A DNA stretch of 38,566 nt, taken from positions 1 through 38,566 of the forward strand of contig NZ_JALJFG010000048.1 in NCBI RefSeq assembly GCF_023242475.1, written 5' to 3'. The notes under the pieces are model-generated. The model saw only the letters and a program-made list of their open reading frames with translations, was not told the origin of the DNA and made no database searches. Every line of letters starts with the position of its first letter. Position 1 is the first letter of the stretch. The translations under genes and the position numbers were made by a program. Below, piece after piece: positions 32,300 through 38,566 of the stretch. Source of the DNA: Pseudomonas sp. MWU15-20650. Lineage in GTDB: Bacteria; Pseudomonadota; Gammaproteobacteria; Pseudomonadales; Pseudomonadaceae.

Positions 32300-32766
32300 T
32301 GACTGCCGTTCAACACCTCAAACGCATCACCTTCGGCGTCGCCCTGCTGGGCCTCGCCGCCCACGCCAGTGCCCAGGTACTGGTAACCGACGCCTGGGTA
32401 CGCGCCACGGTGCCAGGCCAGCCGTCCAGCGGCGCGTTCATGACCATCACCGCCGACAGCGACAGCAAGCTGCTACGCGTTGCGTCGCCAGTCGCCAAGG
32501 ACGTGCAGATCCATGAAATGAGCATGAAGGACGACGTGATGCGCATGGGCCCGGTGGATTCGGTGGCGCTGCCTGCGGGTAAAGCGGTCACCCTCGACCC
32601 GGACGGCTACCACGTGATGCTCATGGGCCTGACCGGCCAGATCAAGGAAGGCGACCACGTGCCGCTGACCCTGACGGTGGAAAACGCCAAGGGCGAGAAA
32701 CAAGCGATTGAAGTGAACGCGCCGGCGCGTGCCATCAACGGCATGGACCATAGCAAGATGCATTGA
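32299..32766 (+). CDS. Periplasmic copper chaperone PCu(A)C
   Basis: This is a 155-residue secreted protein with a signal peptide (about 1-25, cut after ASA). The copper motif H-x10-M-x21-H-x-M is exact: His72, Met83, His105, Met107. The tail NGMDHSKMH supplies additional Met/His. It binds Cu(I) in the periplasm and passes it, with the SCO protein, to cytochrome oxidase. The start has GGAGG upstream inside the SCO gene and overlaps its stop, so the two are cotranslated. Confidence 0.94.
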   Translation: MTAVQHLKRITFGVALLGLAAHASAQVLVTDAWVRATVPGQPSSGAFMTITADSDSKLLRVASPVAKDVQIHEMSMKDDVMRMGPVDSVALPAGKAVTLDPDGYHVMLMGLTGQIKEGDHVPLTLTVENAKGEKQAIEVNAPARAINGMDHSKMH

Positions 32767-32782
32767 TTGCCCTGGTCAGAAT

Positions 32783-32850
32783 ATGGGAGGGGGCAAGCCC
32801 CCGATAGCGGTGTGTCAGTCACAGACTCGTTCACTGACACGCCGGCGCAA
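32783..32850. repeat. Diverged REP doublet after the PCu(A)C gene
   Basis: It starts with TATGGGAGGGGGCAAGCCCC, a REP core altered into a self-complementary form (GGGGGCAAGCCCCC), followed by GATAGCGGTGTGTCAGTCAC. The right half is poorly preserved (GACACGCCGGCGC). It may terminate the copper operon. Confidence 0.55.
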
Positions 32851-32872
32851 AATCCGGGGCAAATCGGCTGTC

Positions 32873-32930
32873 GTGGCGAGCGGGCTTGTCACAGGGGAAT
32901 ATGACGGTCTTCAACAGTGGTGTAGATACC
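32873..32930. repeat. GTGGCGAGCGGGCTTG-type repeat, internally deleted copy
   Basis: The same left core (GTGGCGAGCGGGCTTGTC) and the same tail (ACAGGGGAATATGACGGTCT to GTGTAGATACC) as in 21870-22003 are present, but about 75 central bases are missing. It lies between the copper operon and the first GNAT gene. Confidence 0.7.
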
Positions 32931-33056
32931 ACAGTTGGATCTGCATGGGTCAGTTGAACCTCACTCTCCACCATTCAGAGCCAATCGCCTGGCGATGCCA
33001 TAAGCCCAGTGTTTCTCTATGATAGGGCCCTTCGTTCAACACCCCAGGAATCCCCC

Positions 33057-33548
33057 ATGCCCGCCCTCACCTTGCGTAACGCCCTCCCCGCCGACGCCGC
33101 CCGCTGTTTTGAGATCGAAACCACTGCCTACGAAGGCGACGAAGCCGCGACGCTTGCAAAGATCGCCACGCGCATCGCGCAGTATCCCCAAGGCTTTTTG
33201 ATCCTTGAGGAAAATGGCGAAGTGGTGGGTTTCATCAATTCTGGCTGCGCCTATGACGTGGTGATGGCCGACGAGGCGTTCAAGGAGTTGGTGGGCCATG
33301 CGGCCGAGGCGCCGAATGTGGTGATCATGTCGGTGGTGGTTGACCCGGCCCATCAAGGCAAAGGCTATTCCAAGACGCTGATGACCGAGTTCGTACAGCG
33401 TATGCGCGCGCAGCAAAAACAGACGATCCACCTGATGTGCAAGGAGCAACATGTGCCGTTGTACACCCGTATGGGCTACACCTATGTGCAGCCTTCGCCG
33501 TCGGATCATGGTGGCATGGCGTGGCATGAGATGGTCATGGTGCTCTAA
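33057..33548 (+). CDS. GNAT family N-acetyltransferase (AANAT-like)
   Basis: This is a 163-residue GNAT protein. The acetyl-CoA motif A is MSVVVDPAHQGKGYSKTLM (Q/R-x-x-G-x-G/A type). The C-terminal LYTRMGYTYVQPSPSDHGG and the DVVMADEAFKEL region resemble arylalkylamine-acetyltransferase-like bacterial proteins. It probably acetylates a small amine; the substrate is unknown. The ATG at 33057 has AGGA upstream and matches the family start LTLRNALPADAA. The next GNAT gene begins 14 bases after the stop, so they form a pair. Confidence 0.88.
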   Translation: MPALTLRNALPADAARCFEIETTAYEGDEAATLAKIATRIAQYPQGFLILEENGEVVGFINSGCAYDVVMADEAFKELVGHAAEAPNVVIMSVVVDPAHQGKGYSKTLMTEFVQRMRAQQKQTIHLMCKEQHVPLYTRMGYTYVQPSPSDHGGMAWHEMVMVL

Positions 33549-33562
33549 CACACTGAGAGGTT

Positions 33563-33991
33563 ATGGTGACGACTCCCCTTATCGAAATCAGCGACCAACC
33601 GAACCCCGAAGCCGAACACCTCCTCGGCAGCGGCCTCGCGGCGTTCAATGAAGCCATCACCGGCTTCAACGACCGCCACCCCCTGACGGTACTGATCAAA
33701 GACCCGCACACTCGGCAAACCCTCGGTGGCATCACTGGCAAAACCTCACTGGGCGTGGCCTTCCTCGACCTGTTTCATTTGCCAGAGTCCCTGCGTGGCA
33801 CGGGCCTGGGCAGCCAGTTGCTGCAAGCTTTCGAGGAGGAAGCCCGGCGCCGGGGTTGCCTGAATGCCGTGCTGTACACCCTCAGTTTCCAGGCGCCAGA
33901 GTTTTATGAGAAACAGGGGTGGGTGCGGTTTGGCGAGGTGCCCTGCGAGCCCAAAGGCAGCAGCCGGGTATTTCTGTCTAAAGCGCTGTGA
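33563..33991 (+). CDS. GNAT family N-acetyltransferase
   Basis: This is a 142-residue GNAT protein with motif A at LPESLRGTGLGSQLLQAFEE and the C-terminal FYEKQGWVRFGEVP. The N-terminal half contains LIKDPHTRQTLGGITGKT. It differs clearly in sequence from the preceding GNAT protein, so this is not a recent duplication. The start has GAGAGG upstream. The substrate is unknown. It converges on the TPM gene with an 11-base gap. Confidence 0.88.
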   Translation: MVTTPLIEISDQPNPEAEHLLGSGLAAFNEAITGFNDRHPLTVLIKDPHTRQTLGGITGKTSLGVAFLDLFHLPESLRGTGLGSQLLQAFEEEARRRGCLNAVLYTLSFQAPEFYEKQGWVRFGEVPCEPKGSSRVFLSKAL

Positions 33992-34002
33992 CACTCAGGG
34001 CT

Positions 34003-35184
34003 TTACCAACTGCCCGACGCGCCACCGCCGCCACTGGAACCACCACCTCCGGAGGAGCTGCCGTTGGAGCTGGAGCCCCTGGAGCTCGAACTCGACCCAG
34101 ACCCACCGCGGGCCTTGGCGAAGATGAACAGCGCGACAAACGAGGCGATAGGAAAGGCAACCAGCCAACCGTCTCGACCCGCGCCCGCCACCAGCCCCGC
34201 CGCCACATACACGGCCAGCGCCGCCAGTAGCCGCGCGACAAAACCGGCTCGGCGGGTCTTCCAGGCGTCTTTCATGATCATCAGCAGCACCCAGTAAAAC
34301 CCCAATACCACCAGGGCGCCCACAGGCCACGCCAGCCAGTGAATGAAATTGACACTGACGTATTGATCCACCCCCAACAAACCGACGATGTAGGCCAACA
34401 GCCCCAGTACGCCGTAAAACACCGTGCGCGCCAGCCACAAAGCGCCGAAGGTGGCGCCGCCGATCAGCAGGGTCAGCGGCAGTACCAGCAGGTACACCGG
34501 CCAGTCCCGGCCCCCGCCATAAATGGCCAGTAGCACCGTGGCCGCCACGGCGGCAATCAGGGCCCGGCGCCAATGCAACTTGCCAGCGGCGATCAGTACA
34601 CCGCCGACACCACCGAAGATAAACGCCAACAGCACCGCGACCGCCTGAGCACTTACGCCCGGCCTCGCCAATGCGGGCAGATCACCGCCATCGACCAGCA
34701 CGGTCAAGTCGTTCACGCCCTGTTGAATACCGCCCGCAAAATCACCCTGGCGAAACGCCGGCGTCATGTGCTCTTCGATGATGCGGTGGGCCAGCAGGTC
34801 GGTGACGATGCCTTCCAGGCCGTAGCCGACTTCGATGCGCAGTGTGTGATCGTCTTTGGCCACCACCAGCAGGATGCCGTCGTTGACGTCCTTGCGCCCC
34901 AGTTTCCAGGCGCGGAACAGTTGGTTGGCATAGTCTTCAATACTCGCGTCGCCGGTACTGGGTACGAGCAGGACGGCAACCTGCGCGCCTTTGCGCTGCT
35001 CCAGTGCCGCAAGTTGGTTTTTCAGGCGCTGAGTCGTGCCGGCGTCGAGGGTGTTGGTCAGGTCAATCACGCGCTGGTCGAGGGCGACGCCGATGGGTGA
35101 GCTGTCAGCCTGGGCTGTGCCCGACAGGCTGACCAACAGCAAGGCCAGTAGACTCAGGAGGGACTGGCGCAGAATCAGCATCAT
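34003..35184 (-). CDS. TPM domain protein (YgcG-like), membrane anchored
   Basis: This is a 393-residue protein. A signal peptide (1-26, cut after AQA) is followed by a periplasmic TPM domain (about 30-175, PF04536) with VIDLTNTLDAGT, VAVLLVPSTGDASIEDYANQ and GYGLEGIVTDLLAHRIIEEH landmarks. Several transmembrane helices follow (about 185-340), and the C terminus is a Ser/Gly-only tail (about 358-393) ending SGSW. TPM proteins are linked to phosphatase activity and membrane stress in other organisms, but the bacterial role is uncertain. ATGs at 35184 and 35181 are both possible, with AGGT upstream. Confidence 0.88.
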   Translation of the reverse strand: MMLILRQSLLSLLALLLVSLSGTAQADSSPIGVALDQRVIDLTNTLDAGTTQRLKNQLAALEQRKGAQVAVLLVPSTGDASIEDYANQLFRAWKLGRKDVNDGILLVVAKDDHTLRIEVGYGLEGIVTDLLAHRIIEEHMTPAFRQGDFAGGIQQGVNDLTVLVDGGDLPALARPGVSAQAVAVLLAFIFGGVGGVLIAAGKLHWRRALIAAVAATVLLAIYGGGRDWPVYLLVLPLTLLIGGATFGALWLARTVFYGVLGLLAYIVGLLGVDQYVSVNFIHWLAWPVGALVVLGFYWVLLMIMKDAWKTRRAGFVARLLAALAVYVAAGLVAGAGRDGWLVAFPIASFVALFIFAKARGGSGSSSSSRGSSSNGSSSGGGGSSGGGGASGSW

Positions 35185-35315
35185 GCTTTGTTACCTGAAG
35201 TTTCTTCATGAAGACGCCGACTTTACCTGATCGATGCATAACACGTGACCCCGCACCTGCGACTATCTAAACTACGGCCACGCCCGCATAGCAATTCGCT
35301 ATCTACGAGAACGTC

Positions 35316-36131
35316 ATGGATCTACGCCACCGCAACAACGTCAATGTGATGGGCAATGGTTCGTCGACCTTGGTGTTTTCCCATGGCTTTGGCTGCAACC
35401 AGGCGATGTGGAATGACCTGGTACCGCACTTCCTGGAGCACTTCCGGGTGGTGCTCTATGACTTGGTAGGTGCCGGCCTGTCGGACCTCAGCGCATTCGA
35501 CAAAGCCAAATACAGCAGCCTGGACGGCTATGCCCGTGACCTCAACGAGATTATCGACACCTACGCCGACGGCCCGGTAATCCTGGTGGGACACTCTGTC
35601 AGCGCGATGATCGGCACCCTCGCCGACCGCTTCACGCCCGGACGCATCGCTGCCCATGTGATGATTGGCCCATCACCGCGCTACATCGACACCGAGGGCT
35701 ATGTCGGCGGCTTCACCCGTGGCGATATCGATGACCTGCTCGATACCCTCGACAGCAACTACCTCGGCTGGTCCAGCACGATGGCGCCAGTGATCATGGG
35801 GGCTGCGACGCAACCGGCGCTGAGCGCAACGCTGACGGAGAGTTTCTGTCGTACCGAGCCGGACATCGCCAAGCAATTCGCCCGTGTGACGTTCCTGTCC
35901 GATAACCGCCAGGACGTGCTGGGCCTGACCACCCCGGTGTTGATCCTGCAATCGACGGATGACTTGATCGCACCCGTGGCCGTGGGCGAGTTCCTGCATG
36001 CCGTGATGCCCAACAGCACATATTGCCTGGTGGACAACGTCGGCCATTGCCCGCACATGAGCGCACCGCAGGCTTGCGCAGCGGCGATGGCACCATTTCT
36101 CGCGCCCTGGACCGGTGCCCATGCAGGTTGA
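35316..36131 (+). CDS. RsbQ-like alpha/beta hydrolase
   Basis: This is a 271-residue hydrolase of the RsbQ/D14/KAI2 group. It has the RsbQ landmarks FSHGFGCNQAMW (21-32), nucleophile elbow GHSVSAMIG with Ser94, acid Asp215 or Asp216 in LQSTDDLIAPVAVGEF, and His244 in NVGHCPHMSAP. In Bacillus, RsbQ is required for the PAS-phosphatase RsbP and is thought to make or modify its ligand. Here the gene overlaps a PAS histidine kinase by 11 bases, so a similar partnership is likely. The ATG at 35316 has GAGAA upstream. It is cytoplasmic. Confidence 0.9.
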   Translation: MDLRHRNNVNVMGNGSSTLVFSHGFGCNQAMWNDLVPHFLEHFRVVLYDLVGAGLSDLSAFDKAKYSSLDGYARDLNEIIDTYADGPVILVGHSVSAMIGTLADRFTPGRIAAHVMIGPSPRYIDTEGYVGGFTRGDIDDLLDTLDSNYLGWSSTMAPVIMGAATQPALSATLTESFCRTEPDIAKQFARVTFLSDNRQDVLGLTTPVLILQSTDDLIAPVAVGEFLHAVMPNSTYCLVDNVGHCPHMSAPQACAAAMAPFLAPWTGAHAG

Positions 36132-37257
36132 TTCACTGTTCGAAAGCGCCGCCTGCGCCCTGGCCGTGACCCGGGAAGACGGTACCATCCTGCACGTCAA
36201 CCCGCGTTTGAGCGACTGGCTCGGGTTCAGTGTGGCCCAGCTGTGTGGGCGGCGCTTCCAGGACCTGCTGACCATGGGCGGGCGGATTTTCTACCAGACC
36301 CACCTGGCGCCGATGTTGCGCATGCACGGTAGCGTCACCGAGGTGAAGCTCGACATTCGCCATTGCGACGGGCACAAAGTGACCGTATTGCTCAATGCCA
36401 ACAAGCGCCAGCAGCCCGACGGAGCGGTGTATGACCTGGCGCTGTTCGGCACCACCGACCGCGACAAGTACGAGCGTGAACTTCTGAATGCGCGCACGTT
36501 GGCCGAGGCGCTGCTCCAGGAAAAAACCGCCACCGAGCTGGCGCTGCAACGCGCCCAGGCCGAACTGAGCGCGGCGTACGCGATCGCCCAGCGCCGTGCG
36601 TTGTTTGCCGAACAGATGGTGGCGATTGTCAGCCATGACTTGAAAAACCCACTCACGGCGATCCGCATGGCGTCGGATTTTCTCCAGCACGGCGAGCGCA
36701 CGGCCAAGGAGCGCCAGTTGCTGGGGCATATCGGCCAGTCGTCCGAACGGGCGCAACGCATGATCGCCGACCTGTTGGACTTTACCCAGGCCCGGGTCGG
36801 CCAAGGCATCACCATCAAGGCGGTGCCGTTGGACTTGCATGGCGTCATTCAGCGTGCGGTGGATGAACTGCGGGTGGCCTTCCCCAAGGCCACGCTGGTG
36901 CATCAAGCCGAGGGCTGTGGCCATGCATGCCTGGATGCCGACCGCTTACAGCAGATGATCGGCAACCTCGTCGCCAACAGCGTGGCCTATGGCGACCTGT
37001 TGCAACCGATCACCGTCACCTCGCGCCTGGGCGCCAGCGCCTGCCAAGTATCGGTTCACAACCACGGCGCGGTGATTCCCGAAGCCCTGCTGGCCGGGCT
37101 GTTCGAGCCCATGACCCGTGGCACCGACCAAGGCAGCGATGTGCGCAGTGTGGGCCTGGGCCTGTATATCGTGCGCGAACTGGCCAAGGTGCACGGCGGG
37201 GATGTGGCGGTGAGTTCCTGCGCGAAGGACGGCACGACGTTTACCGTGACGTTTTAG
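36121..37257 (+). CDS. PAS-domain sensor histidine kinase, partner of the RsbQ-like hydrolase
   Basis: This is a 378-residue soluble kinase. The N-terminal PAS domain (about 5-110) includes ILHVNPRLSDWLGF and the RIFYQTHLAPMLRMHG segment that is typical of RsbP-type PAS domains. A coiled coil (115-160) connects to the H box AIVSHDLKNPLTAIR with His172. The N box is MIGNLVANSVAYGD, and the G box is VGLGLYIVREL. No receiver domain and no membrane segment are visible. The ATG at 36121 overlaps the hydrolase gene; a GTG at 36115 is possible. No response regulator is adjacent, so its partner is elsewhere. Confidence 0.9.
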   Translation: MQVDSLFESAACALAVTREDGTILHVNPRLSDWLGFSVAQLCGRRFQDLLTMGGRIFYQTHLAPMLRMHGSVTEVKLDIRHCDGHKVTVLLNANKRQQPDGAVYDLALFGTTDRDKYERELLNARTLAEALLQEKTATELALQRAQAELSAAYAIAQRRALFAEQMVAIVSHDLKNPLTAIRMASDFLQHGERTAKERQLLGHIGQSSERAQRMIADLLDFTQARVGQGITIKAVPLDLHGVIQRAVDELRVAFPKATLVHQAEGCGHACLDADRLQQMIGNLVANSVAYGDLLQPITVTSRLGASACQVSVHNHGAVIPEALLAGLFEPMTRGTDQGSDVRSVGLGLYIVRELAKVHGGDVAVSSCAKDGTTFTVTF

Positions 37258-37344
37258 AACCCATCAAGCAGCGCCGATGAGTTTCATCCAACCTGAATCA
37301 GCCGCGTGCTAGCGTACAAGCGCTCCATTCGCGCAGAGCCCTTC

Positions 37345-38379
37345 ATGAAGCACACCCCCCTTGCCTTAGCCGCATTGCTGGCGACGTTTTCCCACACCGT
37401 CATGGCGACCAGCCTTTGCCAACCGGTCGCGACAAGCCCGGCGTCCAAGGGTTTGCTGGCCACAGCCCAACGGCACTTGGGCGATACACCCGCGCCCCTG
37501 CCGCACCTGCACACCGAAGGCACTTTGCCGAACCAGGGCATTCGCGAGCAAAGCCTCGCCGCCGAAAAGGACTGGCCGGTGATGCGCCAGGCCGCGCTGG
37601 CCTGGCGCATCAGTGGCGACCCGCGCTATCTCAAGCAAGTCGATGATTACCTGGCTGCATGGGCAGAGGTGTACCAGCCGGACTTCAACCCGATCGACGA
37701 AACCAACCTGGACATGCTGATCAATGCCTACGCGCTGACTGCCGATCACCTGCGCCTGGAAACCCGCGACGCCAGCCGCCGGCTGATCCGCAGCCTGGGT
37801 AACGGCTACATTGCCCACATCGAGCAATTCCACGGACAAAAGAAAGGCACCCAGACCAATAACTGGCAAAGCCATCGCGTCAAACTGGTGACCGTGGCCG
37901 CCGCTGCCCTCGGTGACCGCGACATGCTGGAACAGGCCCGGCAGTTGTTCAAGCAACAGATCGCCGACAACGTCCTGCCGGATGGCTCGGTGACCGACTT
38001 CCAGGACCGCGACGCCTTGCACTATGTGGTCTACGACCTGGAACCCCTGGTGCAAGCCGCGCTGGCCGCCAAACCCTATAACGTCGGCGGCGACTGGCTG
38101 AGCCTTACCGCCAACGGCGCCTCCCTGCGCGCCGCGCTCGACTGGCTGGTGCCTTATGCCGATGGCCGCCGCAGCCACCAGGAGTTCGTGCACACCCGCG
38201 TGCAATTCGACAAAGACCGCGCCAAGGTCGGCGAAGCCGGATACAGCGGGACCTGGCAACCCAAGAGCAGTGCAACGCTGTATTGGCTGGCGGCACAGCT
38301 GGACCCGCGCTACCTGCCATTGGCCAAGCAACTGGCGGACCGCCCGGCGGACTGGATCAGTGCCTGTTATTTGAAGTAG
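37345..38379 (+). CDS. Secreted alginate-lyase-family protein
   Basis: This is a 344-residue protein of the alginate_lyase family (PF05426, PL5-like alpha/alpha barrel). The signal peptide is about 1-21 (LAALLATFSHTVMA, cut before TSLC). Candidate catalytic residues are Asn172/Asn173 and His177/Arg178 in TNNWQSHR, and Tyr227/Tyr230 in LHYVVYDLEP. The spacing of NNW and HR is similar to AlgL, but it is not located in an alginate operon and is shorter than the usual AlgL (about 370). It probably degrades an acidic polysaccharide in the periplasm. The ATG at 37345 gives a clean signal peptide; the ribosome site is weak. Substrate is uncertain. Confidence 0.85.
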   Translation: MKHTPLALAALLATFSHTVMATSLCQPVATSPASKGLLATAQRHLGDTPAPLPHLHTEGTLPNQGIREQSLAAEKDWPVMRQAALAWRISGDPRYLKQVDDYLAAWAEVYQPDFNPIDETNLDMLINAYALTADHLRLETRDASRRLIRSLGNGYIAHIEQFHGQKKGTQTNNWQSHRVKLVTVAAAALGDRDMLEQARQLFKQQIADNVLPDGSVTDFQDRDALHYVVYDLEPLVQAALAAKPYNVGGDWLSLTANGASLRAALDWLVPYADGRRSHQEFVHTRVQFDKDRAKVGEAGYSGTWQPKSSATLYWLAAQLDPRYLPLAKQLADRPADWISACYLK

Positions 38380-38418
38380 GCCGTGACGACTCTGGCGCAC
38401 TCCAGGAAACATGCCTCA

Positions 38419-38525
38419 TGTAGGAGCTGTCGAGCGCCAGCGAGGCTGCGATGCAAGCGCTGCGGTTTGGCAGGCATACCGAGGTGATCCCTTCGCAGCC
38501 TCGCTGGGGCTCGACAGCTCCTACA
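38419..38525. repeat. REPIN of a different class (GTAGGAGCTGTCGAGC type)
   Basis: The left arm TGTAGGAGCTGTCGAGC plus CAGCGAGGCTGCGA pairs with the right arm TCGCAGCCTCGCTGG plus GCTCGACAGCTCCTACA around a ~35-base centre. The arms are about 35 bases each, longer than those of the GTGGGAGG class. It lies after the alginate-lyase gene. Bases 38526-38566 show nothing recognisable. Confidence 0.85.
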
Positions 38526-38566
38526 GGGATCTTCGTACGACGCACTTAGCCTGTTAGTTGAAGTAG

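Overview
The window is a chromosomal segment of a fluorescent Pseudomonas, most likely of the P. fluorescens group. The evidence is high-GC coding sequence, typical Pseudomonas genes (OprD-type porin, HglS, lexA2-imuA-imuB-dnaE2, SohB, NudK, SCO/PCu(A)C pair), and intergenic REP/REPIN elements with the cores GTGGGAGGGGGCTTGC, GTGGCGAGCGGGCTTG and GAGGGAACTTGCTCCC, close to those known from that group. I see no prophage, insertion sequence, CRISPR array, tRNA or rRNA. Gene density is normal, and the only gap above 300 bases is 11014-11756.

Layout. (1) 1-5343: REP half-site, sohB (-), divergent histidine phosphatase and SCP2 protein (+), terminator and REPIN, then a GH63-like glucosidase (-). 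(2) 5344-8780: OprD-family porin (-) diverging from hglS (+), the 2-oxoadipate dioxygenase/decarboxylase of lysine catabolism, then a DUF465 protein (-). (3) 8956-11756: a divergent second-type transketolase (+) followed by a tandem array. Each array unit joins a degenerate copy of the transketolase 3' end to a REPIN. (4) 11757-21825: a 10-kb minus-strand DNA-damage block. It reads lexA2-imuA-imuB-dnaE2 (overlapping genes with a LexA2-type GTAC-N4-GTAC operator), then a hybrid histidine kinase overlapping a short UvrA paralogue by ATGA. (5) 22028-27215: nudK (-) diverging from a membrane diguanylate cyclase (+), an alpha/beta hydrolase (+), then an FMN alpha-hydroxy-acid dehydrogenase (-) diverging from a DeoR/GlpR regulator (+) with a palindrome between them. 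(6) 27180-30461: a small ORF, HhH protein and DUF72 protein run (-), DJ-1/PfpI protein (+), PLDc_N membrane protein (-), ClpP-like protein (+) and a KGG stress protein (+). (7) 30519-33991: an unrecognised protein and a DUF2946 protein (-), a copper pair SCO + PCu(A)C (+), and two GNAT acetyltransferases (+). (8) 34003-38566: TPM/YgcG-like protein (-), an RsbQ-like hydrolase overlapping a PAS histidine kinase (+), a secreted alginate-lyase-family protein (+), and a second class of REPIN.

Working together. The lexA2 cassette is a self-regulated translesion mutagenesis module: ImuB is the non-catalytic organiser, DnaE2 the polymerase, ImuA the partner. The SCO/PCu(A)C pair supplies copper, probably for a terminal oxidase. 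The RsbQ-like/PAS-kinase pair resembles the RsbQ-RsbP module of Bacillus but with a histidine kinase output. The most unusual structure is the transketolase-tail/REPIN array.
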